A stretch of DNA of 64,000 nucleotides, from the NCBI RefSeq assembly GCF_000473205.1, contig NZ_KI421507.1:469934-533933 (forward strand), given 5' to 3'. The notes under the pieces are model-generated. The model was not told the DNA's origin, made no database searches, and saw nothing but the letters and a program-made list of their open reading frames with translations. Origin of the DNA: Pseudophaeobacter arcticus DSM 23566 (GTDB taxonomy: Bacteria; Pseudomonadota; Alphaproteobacteria; Rhodobacterales; Rhodobacteraceae). The stretch's first letter is position 1, and every line of letters begins with the position of its first letter. This document shows, piece after piece, positions 9,241-18,306 of the stretch. Position numbers and translations under genes: made by a program.

Positions 9241-10659
9241 ATGAACAGATATCCGCGCAATATGATTGGCTACGGGGCACAGGCACCAGATGCGGCCTGG
9301 CCGGGGGCGGCCCGGGTGGCGGTGCAATTTGTGCTGAACTACGAGGAGGGGGGCGAGAATTGCACCCTGCATGGCGACGCCGCGTCCGAGGCCTTTTTGT
9401 CCGATATTGCCGGGGCCGCGCCCTGGCCGGGGCAACGGCACTGGAATATGGAATCGATCTATGAGTATGGCGCCCGGGCTGGGTTCTGGCGGCTGCATGA
9501 CATGTTCACCGCTGCGGCTGTCCCGCTGACAATCTATGGCGTGGCGACGGCGCTGGCGCGCTCGCCGGATCAGGTGGCGGCGATGAAATCCGCAGGCTGG
9601 GAGATCGCCAGCCATGGTCTGAAGTGGGTCGAGCACAAAGATATGGCCCCGGAAGACGAGCGCGCCGCCATTGCCGAGGCGGTGCGGCTGCATACCGAAG
9701 TGGTCGGGGAGCGGCCGCGCGGCTGGTACACGGGCCGCTGCAGCGCCAATACGCTGCGGCTGGTGGCAGAGGAGGGCGGCTTTGACTATGTCTCGGACAC
9801 CTATGATGACGATCTGCCCTATTGGCTGGAGGTCGGTGCCCGCGACCAGCTGGTGATCCCCTATACGCTGGAGGCAAACGATATGCGCTTTGCCACCGCA
9901 CCGGGCTATATCACCGGCGAGCAGTTCTTTCAGTATCTGAAAGACGCCTTTGATCTGCTCTATGCTGAGGGGGCAAATGGTGCGCCCAAGATGATGAGCA
10001 TCGGGTTGCACTGTCGGCTGATTGGCCGCCCCGGCAAGGCGGCGGGGTTGAAGAAGTTTCTTGAATATATTCAGGGCTTTGATCATGTCTGGTGCCCACG
10101 CCGCATCGAGATTGCCGACCATTGGGCCAAGACCCATCCGCATCAGCGCCGGGAGCGCGCCAGCCAGATGGACCTGGCGCGGTTTGTCGAGGTCTTTGGC
10201 GGTATCTTTGAGCACTCGCCCTGGATTGCCGCGCGCGCCCATGGGCTGGAGCTGGGGCCGGCGCATGACACCGCAGGGGGCGTGCATAATGCCCTGTGCC
10301 GGATGTTCCGCTCTGCCAGCGAGGAGGAGCGTCTGGGGGTGCTGACCGCGCACCCGGATCTGGCGGGGAAACTGGCGGCGGCGAAACGGCTGACAGCCGA
10401 GAGCAGCTCGGAGCAGGCCAGCGCCGGGCTGGATGCGCTGACCGATGCGGAGCGGCAGCGGTTTAGCGCGCTCAACAGCGCCTATGTGGACAAGCACGGC
10501 TTTCCCTTCATCATTGCGGTGCGGGACTACGACAAGGCCTCGATCCTGGCGGCCTTTGAACGGCGCATCGACAACAGCCGTGCGGAGGAGTTTGCCGAGG
10601 CCTGCAAACAGGTGGAGCGCATTGCCGAGTTCCGCCTGCGCGATCTGGTGCCATCATGA
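9241..10659 (+). CDS. puuE-uraD: Fused allantoinase PuuE - OHCU decarboxylase UraD
   Basis: This 472-residue protein joins two urate-pathway enzymes. Residues about 1-305 are a polysaccharide-deacetylase-like PuuE allantoinase (NYEEGGE near the start, [15 protein letters not shown]). From about 307 to the end comes OHCU decarboxylase, with HPDLAG and the family word [14 protein letters not shown]. UraD makes S-allantoin from OHCU and PuuE opens it to allantoate, so two steps flanking allantoin sit on one chain. I start at the ATG at 9241 (GGGAAGAG upstream) and not at the in-frame start at 9187, which lacks homology-like sequence. The stop overlaps allA as ATGA. Confidence 0.93.
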   Translation: MNRYPRNMIGYGAQAPDAAWPGAARVAVQFVLNYEEGGENCTLHGDAASEAFLSDIAGAAPWPGQRHWNMESIYEYGARAGFWRLHDMFTAAAVPLTIYGVATALARSPDQVAAMKSAGWEIASHGLKWVEHKDMAPEDERAAIAEAVRLHTEVVGERPRGWYTGRCSANTLRLVAEEGGFDYVSDTYDDDLPYWLEVGARDQLVIPYTLEANDMRFATAPGYITGEQFFQYLKDAFDLLYAEGANGAPKMMSIGLHCRLIGRPGKAAGLKKFLEYIQGFDHVWCPRRIEIADHWAKTHPHQRRERASQMDLARFVEVFGGIFEHSPWIAARAHGLELGPAHDTAGGVHNALCRMFRSASEEERLGVLTAHPDLAGKLAAAKRLTAESSSEQASAGLDALTDAERQRFSALNSAYVDKHGFPFIIAVRDYDKASILAAFERRIDNSRAEEFAEACKQVERIAEFRLRDLVPS

Positions 10660-11153
10660 ACGCGCCAGAGAACAGGGTCTTGATCCAGCCGATGAGTGCT
10701 GCGGGGTTTGCTCCCTTTGGCGATCTGCTGCAGGCCACTGGCCAGCCGGACAAGATCATCAATCAGGGGCTTTGTGGTCGCTACCATGACCTGGCGCAGA
10801 TGGATTTTAGTGACGGGCGGGCGGGGCTGAGCCTGTTCAATGCCGAACCACGCGCCTTGCCGATGCCGCTGCAGATGATGGAGCGCCACCCTGAGGGCAG
10901 TCAGGCCTTTATTCCGATGAGTGAACACGGGTTTTTGGTGATCGTGGCGCCGGATGCGGGCGGCCGCCCCGGTAGGCCGCTGGCCTTTGAGACCCAGCCG
11001 GGACAGGCGGTGAATTTTCATCGCGGTACCTGGCACGGGGTTCTGACACCTTTGCAGGCGCCGGGGCTTTTTGCGGTTGTGGACCGCATCGGCGCAAGCG
11101 CCAACCTGCAGGAACACTGGTTCGAGACGCCCTTTGTGGTGGCGCGAAGCTGA
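10656..11153 (+). CDS. allA: Ureidoglycolate lyase
   Basis: AllA splits S-ureidoglycolate into glyoxylate and urea, the last step of the pathway. The 165-residue cupin-type protein has the family features AAGFAPFGDLL near the N terminus, the AFIPMS segment and the metal-site-like NFHRGTWHG word (about residues 125-133). Its ATG overlaps the puuE-uraD stop (ATGA), so the two are translationally coupled. AllE, which makes the substrate, is encoded at 14698-15534. The expected allantoate amidohydrolase is not in the window. Confidence 0.93.
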   Translation: MNAPENRVLIQPMSAAGFAPFGDLLQATGQPDKIINQGLCGRYHDLAQMDFSDGRAGLSLFNAEPRALPMPLQMMERHPEGSQAFIPMSEHGFLVIVAPDAGGRPGRPLAFETQPGQAVNFHRGTWHGVLTPLQAPGLFAVVDRIGASANLQEHWFETPFVVARS

Positions 11154-11215
11154 CAACGACGAGAGGGATCACCCAAAGAAGGTGGCGATCTTGAAAACCA
11201 ACAGAACGAGGGAAT

Positions 11216-12649
11216 ATGAAAATGGCTGATGGCGCTTTAGGAACACCCGCGCAATTACGGGATCCGAATTACACTCCACCGCTGGCGCGTGCGGTGCCGC
11301 TGGGCATCCAGCATGTGCTGGCAATGTTTGTCTCCAACGTCACGCCGGCGATTATTGTGGCGGGGGCGGCAGGCTTTGGCTTTGGCTCCAATTCGCCGGA
11401 CTTCCCGGAACTGCTCTATCTGATCCAGATGTCGATGCTGTTCGCCGGGGTGGCGACGCTGTTGCAGACCGTGACGCTGGGGCCTGTGGGGGCGGCATTG
11501 CCGATTGTGCAGGGGACGTCCTTTGCCTTTTTGCCGATCATGATCCCGCTGGTGGCGGGCAAGGGCGTAGATGGCCTGGCGGCGCTCTATGGCGGGGTGC
11601 TGATTGGCGGTATCTTCCATGGCATGCTGGGGCTGGTGATTGGCAAGATCCGCTTTGCGCTGCCGCCGCTGGTGACGGGGCTGGTGGTGACCATGATTGG
11701 TCTGGCGCTGGTCAAGGTTGGCATTCAATATGCGGCCGGCGGGGTGCCTGCAATTGGCACGCCTGAATATGGCTCTTTGTTGAATTGGTCGGCAGCCTTG
11801 GTGGTGATCTTTGTCACTCTGGGGCTCAAGTTTTTTGCCCGCGGCATGCTGTCGGTTTCGGCGGTGCTTTTGGGTCTGATTGTGGGCTATATCTACGCGC
11901 TGATGATGGGCATGGTGACGGTCGAGGCGATTGGTGGCAGCTGGTCGCGGGCGGCGGGTTTTGCCCTGCCGGTGCCGTTCAAATATGGGTTTGAATTCTC
12001 CTTTGCGGCGGTTCTGGGCTTTTGTCTGATGGCCTTTGTGTCGGCTGTGGAGACCGTTGGTGATGTCAGCGGGATTACCCGCGGTGGCGCCAAGCGGGAG
12101 GCCACGGAGGAGGAAATTTCCGGGGCCACCTTTGCCGATGGTATTGGCTCGGCCGTGGCCGGGATCTTTGGTGGTTTGCCAAATACCTCGTTTAGTCAGA
12201 ACGTCGGGCTGATCGCCATGACCGGCGTGATGAGCCGCCATGTGGTCACCATCGGGGCGCTGTTCCTGATCCTCTGTGGTCTGGTGCCCAAGGTCGGCGC
12301 GATCATCCGCACCATTCCGATTGAGGTGCTGGGCGGCGGTGTCATTGTGATGTTTGGCATGGTTGTGGCCGCCGGGATTTCGATGCTGTCCGATGTGGAC
12401 TGGAACCGGCGCAATATGGTGATCTTTGCCATTTCCCTGTCGGTTGGTCTGGGTCTGCAACTGGAGCCGGGGGCGGTGCAATACCTGCCGGGAACGCTGA
12501 AGGTGCTGATGACCAGCGGCCTGTTGCCTGCCGCGCTGATTGCAATTGTGCTCAACCTGATCCTGCCCGCAGAACTGGCGGATGAAGCCACCGAAGAAGT
12601 CTCTGGTGGCATGGCGGGTCACGGCGGTGGCAGCCTGCCCGGAGAGTAG
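11216..12649 (+). CDS. NCS2-family nucleobase permease (urate/xanthine type)
   Basis: A 477-residue inner-membrane permease with about 12-14 hydrophobic segments. It carries the nucleobase-ascorbate transporter signature in the form QNVGLIAMTGVMSR (around residues 325-338), preceded by GGLPNTSFS, and PLGIQHVLAMF in helix 1. It follows allA by 62 bases on the same strand and presumably imports urate or xanthine for the pathway. Two near ATGs (11216, 11222) are both served by GAGGGA. A hairpin at 12687-12717 follows the stop. Confidence 0.9.
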   Translation: MKMADGALGTPAQLRDPNYTPPLARAVPLGIQHVLAMFVSNVTPAIIVAGAAGFGFGSNSPDFPELLYLIQMSMLFAGVATLLQTVTLGPVGAALPIVQGTSFAFLPIMIPLVAGKGVDGLAALYGGVLIGGIFHGMLGLVIGKIRFALPPLVTGLVVTMIGLALVKVGIQYAAGGVPAIGTPEYGSLLNWSAALVVIFVTLGLKFFARGMLSVSAVLLGLIVGYIYALMMGMVTVEAIGGSWSRAAGFALPVPFKYGFEFSFAAVLGFCLMAFVSAVETVGDVSGITRGGAKREATEEEISGATFADGIGSAVAGIFGGLPNTSFSQNVGLIAMTGVMSRHVVTIGALFLILCGLVPKVGAIIRTIPIEVLGGGVIVMFGMVVAAGISMLSDVDWNRRNMVIFAISLSVGLGLQLEPGAVQYLPGTLKVLMTSGLLPAALIAIVLNLILPAELADEATEEVSGGMAGHGGGSLPGE

Positions 12650-12686
12650 GGGCTTTTAAATCCCAAAAAGGGGTGGGCTCCCGTCC

Positions 12687-12717
12687 AAACTGGCCCAATC
12701 AAAGATTGGACCAGTTT
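12687..12717 (+). terminator. Hairpin after the NCS2 permease gene
   Basis: AAACTGG-C-CCAATC pairs with GATTGG-A-CCAGTTT around an AAA loop, 13 paired bases with one internal mismatch, 38 bases past the stop. There is no T-run directly after it, so termination is likely but unproven. A second, stronger GC hairpin with a TTTTCTTTT tail stands at 12729-12759. Confidence 0.6.
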
Positions 12718-12728
12718 AGTTGGGTCTG

Positions 12729-12887
12729 GCGCCGCGCTGACGCGCGGCGCTTTTCTTTTGCTGAGAGGTTCTGAAGGGGCGGGTCTGCCCCTACAGAACC
12801 CTTTCAAGTCTGTGGCGCCGCATCCTGCCTCAAGGGTAAACCGCGCTGACGCGCGGCAGCCAGGGCTGCCCTTGACCCAGGATGCGG
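12729..12887 (+). repeat. Interspersed structured repeat, copy R2 (with terminator-like module B)
   Basis: Module B is GCGCCGCG/CGCGGCGC (12729-12750) followed by TTTTCTTTT, a good intrinsic terminator. Module C has TGCTGAGA (12759) and the stem GGTTCTG/CAGAACC (12767-12800). Module D has a perfect 9-base outer stem CCGCATCCT (12818)/AGGATGCGG (12879), CCTCAAGGG (12828) and CCCTTGACCC (12869). A reverse-orientation fragment of modules B and A lies at about 12905-12995. The element fills the 358-base gap between the convergent permease and gap genes. Confidence 0.75.
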
Positions 12888-13007
12888 CAAGAAACTGTCT
12901 TTTCTCTGGGGCGTGGCCGCGCCGCGCATCAGCGCGGCGCCGGGCCCAACGGGAGCGCTGCAGCTTTGCTGCTGTGGCGACGGGCGGGAGAGCCTGGCTT
13001 TGGGTTC

Positions 13008-13994
13008 TTACTGCCTGGCCATCAGGCGGGCGACATCCAGCATACGTGCCGAAAAGCCCCACTCATTATCATACCAGCCAAAGATCCGGACTTGCTGGTC
13101 GCCAACCAGCCGGATCTCCGGTGCGGCAAGCACCAGGGATTCTGGTCGTGCCCGTAGATCTGACGACACCAGTGGCATGTCGGTCCAGCCCAGCACCTCG
13201 GATGCCGCGCAACCGGCCTTCAGGGCGGAGATAAAACGGCGCTCCTCAGTTGGGGTGTGCAGCTGTGCCACCAGATCCACCGCCGAGACGCTGGCGGTGG
13301 GCACCCGCACGGCAGCGCCGCTGATCCGGCCTTTGAGATGCGGCAGCACCTCGTCAATCAGATGGGTGGCAGAGGAGGTGGTTGGCACCATCGACAGGGC
13401 GCCCGCGCGCGAGCGGGCAAAATCGCCGCGGGGGGCATCCACCATAGGCTGCGAGTTGGTGTAGCAATGGATGGTGGTCATATGGGCGCTGACAATGCCG
13501 CCGATCTCATCCACCAGTTTGACCAGCGGCGCCAGCCCATTGGTGGTGCAGGAGGCGTTGGAGACAATCCGCGCCGCTCCCAGCTGGTGCTCATTGGCGC
13601 CATAGACCACCGTTTGCTCTGCGGCGGGCGAGGGACCTGAGATCAGCACCTTCGCGGCCCCCGCCGCCAGGCCACGCTGCGCAACATCCGAGCTGCGGGC
13701 GATACCGGTGCAGTCCAGCACCACATCGACCCCCGACAGATCAACCCGGGTGAGATCGGCCTCACGGCGAAACGGGATATCCTGCCCCTGAACGCGGAGG
13801 GTGCTGTCACCATGGCTGACCTCATGGGGGAAGGGGCCAAAGGTGCTGTCGTATTGAAACAGATAGGCGCAGATATCCAGCGGAGCGATGTCATTGATCA
13901 GGGCGATCTCTACCGCATCGCCGCGTGTCGTGGTGAGGATCTGGCGCAAAATGGCGCGACCGATACGGCCAAACCCATTGATGGCAATTTTCAT
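13008..13994 (-). CDS. gap: Type I glyceraldehyde-3-phosphate dehydrogenase
   Basis: GAPDH catalyses the phosphorylating, NAD(P)-dependent oxidation of glyceraldehyde-3-phosphate. The 328-residue protein has the Rossmann start INGFGRIGR, the active-site word SNASCTTN (cysteine near residue 150), TTIHCYTNSQ and the C-terminal WYDNEWGFS. All catalytic words are intact. It is unusual to find it inside a purine-degradation cluster; it is convergent with the permease gene and may be a second gap copy or belong to C3 metabolism from glyoxylate. Erythrose-4-phosphate dehydrogenase is a less likely reading. Confidence 0.9.
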   Translation of the reverse strand: MKIAINGFGRIGRAILRQILTTTRGDAVEIALINDIAPLDICAYLFQYDSTFGPFPHEVSHGDSTLRVQGQDIPFRREADLTRVDLSGVDVVLDCTGIARSSDVAQRGLAAGAAKVLISGPSPAAEQTVVYGANEHQLGAARIVSNASCTTNGLAPLVKLVDEIGGIVSAHMTTIHCYTNSQPMVDAPRGDFARSRAGALSMVPTTSSATHLIDEVLPHLKGRISGAAVRVPTASVSAVDLVAQLHTPTEERRFISALKAGCAASEVLGWTDMPLVSSDLRARPESLVLAAPEIRLVGDQQVRIFGWYDNEWGFSARMLDVARLMARQ

Positions 13995-14115
13995 GAGTGC
14001 AACTCTTTAGCGTTCCGGTTCCCCCATGGATGAGGGCAGTGCACCGGGATCTGTTCAGTGGATATACCTTGGCTGGTCAAGATCGGACCGGCGCCTGGCG
14101 GTGGTATTTGTGATG

Positions 14116-14502
14116 TTACTTGCGGGGACAGATCAGGGTGGCAAAATAGGCACCGGTGATGTCGCGATACAGCGCGTTGAGATTGGCTCTGCAGCCGGTG
14201 GCCCTGCGAAAGGCGCGTATCGCCTGTCGGGCGCTGAGCACCGCAGGCGGGCGTTTGGGCCGCAGCTCGGTGTTGAGCCGGACCGCGCGATACAGCCCTG
14301 GCGACTGTTCCACAGGGGCGACAACCCAGTTGCGCCCCAGAACGGTGACCTGTTTTGCCGCAGGGGCCTCGTTGGCCAAAGAACCCGTCGGCATCAGGCT
14401 GGTGGCAAGCGTCAGGCACAGGGCTGCGGCCAGGGCTGTGGTCAGGGTATGGGCTGCGGTCAAGGTGTGTGGCAGGGTATGGGGCAGGGGACTGGTAGTC
14501 AT
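14116..14502 (-). CDS. Small secreted protein of unknown function
   Basis: A 128-residue product with a long N-terminal hydrophobic signal segment (about residues 1-46, cleavage likely after SLANEA) and a basic mature part. The mature part has two cysteines (GCRANLNALY and LICPRK) that could form a disulfide. The start is the ATG at 14502 with GGAG about 10 bases upstream. The signal region is built from a duplicated TLPHTL/TAAHTL pattern that reflects a DNA repeat (CAGGGTATGGG...). I do not recognise the family. It lies 121 bases downstream of the gap start codon, on the same strand and unrelated to it. Confidence 0.6.
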   Translation of the reverse strand: MTTSPLPHTLPHTLTAAHTLTTALAAALCLTLATSLMPTGSLANEAPAAKQVTVLGRNWVVAPVEQSPGLYRAVRLNTELRPKRPPAVLSARQAIRAFRRATGCRANLNALYRDITGAYFATLICPRK

Positions 14503-14697
14503 CAGGAACAACTCCGGCAGGCAAATGCATTTGCCTCCAGCCTAGCGTCGCAACGGCGCTTTGCAATGGCGATCTCGACCAGTTGGGGCAAAGACCGCAG
14601 CAAGGGGCGGGATCTGCGCCTGAAGTCTGTTCCCTCTGCCCTGCCCCTGAGACATCGGCTGCACAGGTTCCGGTGGCTGCTGACTGCTGGCTACTGA

Positions 14698-15534
14698 TTA
14701 CAGGCTCAGCGGCATGTGGCGGTTGACATCTTTATACAGCAGATAGCGGAAGGGGCCCGGTCCGGCGGCATAGCAGGCCTGGGGGCAGAAGGCGCGCAGC
14801 CACATGAAATCCCCCGATTCGACCTCGACCCAGTCCTTGTTCAGCAGGTAGACCGCCTTACCCTCAAGCACATAGAGCCCGTGCTCCATCACATGGGTTT
14901 CTTCAAAGGGGATGACGCCGCCGGGCTGGAAGGTGACAATTGTGACATGCATGTCGTGGGACATGTCATCGGGATCCATAAACCGGGTGGTGGCCCAGCG
15001 TCCCTCGGTGTCGGGCATTTCATTGGGGGCGATATCCTGCTCATTGCAGACAAAGGCCCGGGGTTTGTCGAGACCAGGGGCGGATTGCCAGCGCTTGCGG
15101 ATCCAGTGGAAGCTGGCAGTGGTGCCAGTATTGGCCTCACTGTTGTTGTGCAGGCTCCAGCTGCTGCCGGCGGGCAGATAGGCAAAGCTGCCGGGGCTGA
15201 GGGTATGCGCCGTGCCGTCTATGGTCAGCAAAAGCGTGCCTTTGGTAACAAACAGACCGCTCTGGGCTGTGGCATCACTTTCGGGGCTGTCAGAACCGCC
15301 ACCGGGCTGCAGCTCGACAATATACTGCGAGAAGGTCTCGGCAAAGCCGGTCATGGGCCGGGCGATGACCCACATGCGCATGCCGTGCCAGCCAGGCAGG
15401 AAAGAGGTGGTGATATCGCGCATGGTGCCACCTGGCAGCACCGCGTAGGCATCGGTGAAAACCGCACGCCCGGTGAGCAGCTGATCCTGGCCGGGAAGGC
15501 CGCCTTTGGGGGTGAAATAGCTGCTTTGGCTCAT
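14698..15534 (-). CDS. allE: (S)-ureidoglycine aminohydrolase
   Basis: AllE releases ammonia from S-ureidoglycine to give S-ureidoglycolate, the substrate of AllA. The 278-residue bicupin has two beta-barrel halves. The C-terminal one carries the metal ligands in EETHVMEHGLYVLEG (E, H, H) and a downstream glutamine in CPQACYAAG, as in characterised enzymes. The N-terminal half has FLPGWHGMRMWVIARP, typical of the family. The minus-strand ATG at 15534 follows AAGGA. It is the only pathway gene placed beyond gap. Confidence 0.93.
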   Translation of the reverse strand: MSQSSYFTPKGGLPGQDQLLTGRAVFTDAYAVLPGGTMRDITTSFLPGWHGMRMWVIARPMTGFAETFSQYIVELQPGGGSDSPESDATAQSGLFVTKGTLLLTIDGTAHTLSPGSFAYLPAGSSWSLHNNSEANTGTTASFHWIRKRWQSAPGLDKPRAFVCNEQDIAPNEMPDTEGRWATTRFMDPDDMSHDMHVTIVTFQPGGVIPFEETHVMEHGLYVLEGKAVYLLNKDWVEVESGDFMWLRAFCPQACYAAGPGPFRYLLYKDVNRHMPLSL

Positions 15535-15760
15535 TTTGCGTCCTTATTCGATACCGCCTGCCAATGGGGCAGATCTCCAGCAATATGCGTGTCTCCCGGC
15601 GCCGCTCCAAGCGGTGCAAGGGGAATAACTTTCTTCGTGTTTTTTTGAAAACGGCGCATCGGGGCCTGACCCCAGAGGCAATCTCAAACGCCTCCCCGAA
15701 ACACTAGTCCAGAGATGAGGCCCAGGGACCTGGCCCAGAGAACCTGCCCAAAGATAAGGC

Positions 15761-15807
15761 TCACACCCTCCCTGGTGCCCGGTCTGCTGTGCAGGGGAGG
15801 GGTGTGA
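15761..15807 (-). terminator. Hairpin downstream of the iclR gene
   Basis: TCACACCCTCCC (15761-15772) pairs with GGGGAGGGGTGTGA (15794-15807) with one slip. It lies a few bases past the IclR stop on the minus strand. There is no marked T-tract, so this is a candidate terminator or 3'-stabilising structure. Confidence 0.5.
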
Positions 15808-15818
15808 GATTGATGAGA

Positions 15819-16595
15819 TCAGAGATCGTCCACCGCATTGGTCTGGCGCAGCTCAGCGGCGCAGACCTGCAGCCCCTGTAACAGCTCTTCTCGGTGGTGG
15901 TTTGGTGTCAGACCACTGGGGGCAGAGCTGCCCAGGACCACCGGCGTCTTTCCGGGGCGTGACAGCGCCACCGCATAGCCGACAATGCCGGGTTCAAACT
16001 CGCTGTCGGTGATGCAGTAGCCGCAGCTGCGGGCCTCGGCGACCTGTTGCAAAATCGCCTCCCGGTCCAGAATTGATTGCTCTGTGTGTCGCGGCACCTC
16101 CGCGTGTTGCAGCATCTCGGCGGCTTCCTCCTGGGGCAGGCAGGCCAGCAACATCCTGCCAAGGCTGGTATGCACCAGCGGGATATGCGCCCCTGCGGTA
16201 AAGCCATAGGTGACCGGACCGCGCTCGGTGGTGGACTGGGCCAGCAACAGCACCCGACCCTGATCCAATATCGCCAGGCTGAGCTCGGCGTCCAGCCTGC
16301 GCCCGTGTTGGTTCAGCACGGGCTGCACCCGGCGGCCAAACTGATTGGCCTGCAAAAAGCCGCCAGCCAGGGCCAGAACCCTGGGGGTGAGCGACAACAT
16401 GCGTCCCTGTTGGCGCAGATATCCCGCCTGCACCAGGGTCAGCGCGCCGCGCCGCGCTGTGGCGCGGTCCTGATTCGTGCGCCGGGCGATCTCGGCCAGG
16501 GTCATGCTGGGCGTGGCGGCATCAAATACGGCCAGCACGGCTAGACCCTTGGCAAAGCTGGAAGAAATATTTCGGTCTTGTACTGGTTTGGTCAT
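15819..16595 (-). CDS. IclR-family transcriptional regulator
   Basis: A 258-residue IclR-type regulator. A winged helix-turn-helix occupies about residues 10-75 (MTLAEIARRTNQDRATARRG) and an effector-binding GAF-like domain about 85-250 (HIPLVHTSLGRMLLA, DSEFEPGIVGYAVAL). The closest recognisable style is the PcaR/PobR group that governs aromatic catabolism. It diverges from the Rieske oxygenase gene over 164 bases that contain a 17-base perfect inverted repeat, so control of the oxygenase and its neighbouring ligase is the likely role. Confidence 0.88.
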   Translation of the reverse strand: MTKPVQDRNISSSFAKGLAVLAVFDAATPSMTLAEIARRTNQDRATARRGALTLVQAGYLRQQGRMLSLTPRVLALAGGFLQANQFGRRVQPVLNQHGRRLDAELSLAILDQGRVLLLAQSTTERGPVTYGFTAGAHIPLVHTSLGRMLLACLPQEEAAEMLQHAEVPRHTEQSILDREAILQQVAEARSCGYCITDSEFEPGIVGYAVALSRPGKTPVVLGSSAPSGLTPNHHREELLQGLQVCAAELRQTNAVDDL

Positions 16596-16687
16596 ATAAC
16601 CCGTCGCTTGTCAAAATTGATTAAGGGCAGTGACCTTGACAATGGTCGGCACACACAACAAAACTTGATCGTATTTAACAACATAAG

Positions 16688-16704
16688 TACGTTTAACGAA
16701 CGTA
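16688..16704. promoter_or_regulatory. Candidate IclR operator (perfect inverted repeat)
   Basis: TACGTT-TAACG-AACGTA is a perfect 6-base inverted repeat with a 5-base spacer, placed 56 bases before the Rieske oxygenase ATG in the divergent iclR/oxygenase region. IclR-family dimers commonly bind palindromes of this size. A TTGACA at 16636-16641 could belong to either promoter. Confidence 0.5.
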
Positions 16705-16759
16705 GTCAAGAGCGCGAAACCAGCATCTCCGGTTTGCATTGCCAAAGGAAGAGCCAGCC

Positions 16760-18109
16760 ATGATCAGCCAGGAATTGAACGATAGCCTCACCCGTGTTGG
16801 CAAAGGCAGTGATGCAGGCGAGGTTTTGCGGCGCTACTGGCAACCGGCGGCCCTGGTGGATGAGCTGGAAGGCGCCCGCCCGGTGGTGCCGGTGCGGCTG
16901 CTGGGCGAGGATCTGGTGCTGTTTCGCGACAGCGAGGGCAAGCTGGGCCTGATCGGGCGCCATTGTCCGCATCGCGGCGCGGATATGTGTTTTGGCCGTC
17001 TCGAAGACAACGGGCTGCGCTGCCCGTTCCATGGCTGGCATTTCAATCGCGCCGGTCAATGTGTCGAACAACCCGGCGAACCGGCGGGCAGCCGGATGCA
17101 TGAGCAGATCCAAAGCACCGCCTATCCGGTGGTGGAAAAGAACGGCATCATCTGGGCCTATATGGGACCGGGAGAGGCGCCGGACTTCCCCGCGCTGGAC
17201 TGTTTCCGTGCCCCCACCAGCCATGTCTTTGCCTTCAAGGGGGTGTGGCAGTGCAACTGGCTACAGGCGATGGAGGTTGGCATCGACCCGGCGCATGCCT
17301 CCTTTCTGCACCGGTTCCTGCAGGACGAAGACCCGGCAGAGGCCTATGGCAAGCAGTTCCGCGACACCGCCGGCGATACCGAAATCCCGATGACCAAGCT
17401 GCTGCGCGATTTCCCCCGCCCCGAGATCACTGCGGAGGAGGCGGACCATGGTCTGAAAATCACCGCGCTGCGGCATCTCGGGGATGGGCGTACCCATGTG
17501 CGGATCACCAACCAGATCTTCCCCGAGGCGATCTGCATCCCGATGTCGCGCGAGATGACCATCACCCAGTGGCATGTGCCGATCGACGATGAGAGTTGCT
17601 ATTGGTATTCGATGTTCACCAGCTTTGATCAGCCGGTGAACAAGACGCTGATGCGCGAACAGCGCCTCAAGGAACACCGCCTGCCAGACTATGCCCCCCT
17701 GAAGGGCCGCCACAATAATTACGGCTTTGACCCCAAGGAGCAGCAGCGCGAGACCTATACCGGCATGGGGCTGGACATCAATGTGCATGACCAATGGGCG
17801 GTCGAAAGCATGGGCGCCATTCAGGACCGCACGCAGGAACATCTTGGCAAGACGGATGTCGCCATTATCCGCTACCGCCGCCAGCTGCGCGCGGCAATTG
17901 CCGCGCTAAAAGACGGGCGGGACCAGGATTTGCCGATGTACAGGGGGCTGGATCTGTCGACGGTGGTTGGGCCAATTTCCAATGACTCCATTGCCCAGGA
18001 TGGCGATTGGCAGCGCGCCGCGCAGCAGGCCGACCAGGAGCGGCGTGGCGGTTGCTCCTGGGAGGCGGGCATTGCGGCTGCGGATAGCCTGGCCAGAACC
18101 ACGACCTGA
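16760..18109 (+). CDS. Rieske [2Fe-2S] aromatic-ring-type oxygenase, large subunit
   Basis: A 449-residue oxygenase alpha subunit. The Rieske cluster ligands are C69-x-H71 and C88-x2-H91 (HCPHRG and CPFHGWHF). The mononuclear iron site is D176-x2-H179-x4-H184 (GIDPAHASFLHRF). The layout resembles the phthalate-4,5-dioxygenase/vanillate demethylase group, which use a separate reductase; no reductase gene is nearby. The ATG at 16760 follows AAGGAAGAG. The next gene is a glutamine-synthetase-like ligase, so a glutamylated amine substrate is possible (inference). Confidence 0.88.
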   Translation: MISQELNDSLTRVGKGSDAGEVLRRYWQPAALVDELEGARPVVPVRLLGEDLVLFRDSEGKLGLIGRHCPHRGADMCFGRLEDNGLRCPFHGWHFNRAGQCVEQPGEPAGSRMHEQIQSTAYPVVEKNGIIWAYMGPGEAPDFPALDCFRAPTSHVFAFKGVWQCNWLQAMEVGIDPAHASFLHRFLQDEDPAEAYGKQFRDTAGDTEIPMTKLLRDFPRPEITAEEADHGLKITALRHLGDGRTHVRITNQIFPEAICIPMSREMTITQWHVPIDDESCYWYSMFTSFDQPVNKTLMREQRLKEHRLPDYAPLKGRHNNYGFDPKEQQRETYTGMGLDINVHDQWAVESMGAIQDRTQEHLGKTDVAIIRYRRQLRAAIAALKDGRDQDLPMYRGLDLSTVVGPISNDSIAQDGDWQRAAQQADQERRGGCSWEAGIAAADSLARTTT

Positions 18110-18306
18110 AACTGATCTGACACTGATCTGGCACAGCCCGGGCCGCGACCAATCCCGGCATGGGCCGGAATTTCCCTACGGCAGGTCTGACGGGGGGCTG
18201 TAGGGGGGGGTGTTTTTGGGAGTGACGCGGGAGCCGCACAGCGGCAGGATGCCCCTGGACTGGCCCCTCAAGTGGACTGGCCCCGGCAAAGGAACTGAAT
18301 GACGCA

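Noticed and set aside
9043..10497. N-terminal extension of UraH to 603 residues
   Set aside because: The upstream part is antisense to puuE-uraD; UraH itself begins at 9042 with its conserved N terminus.
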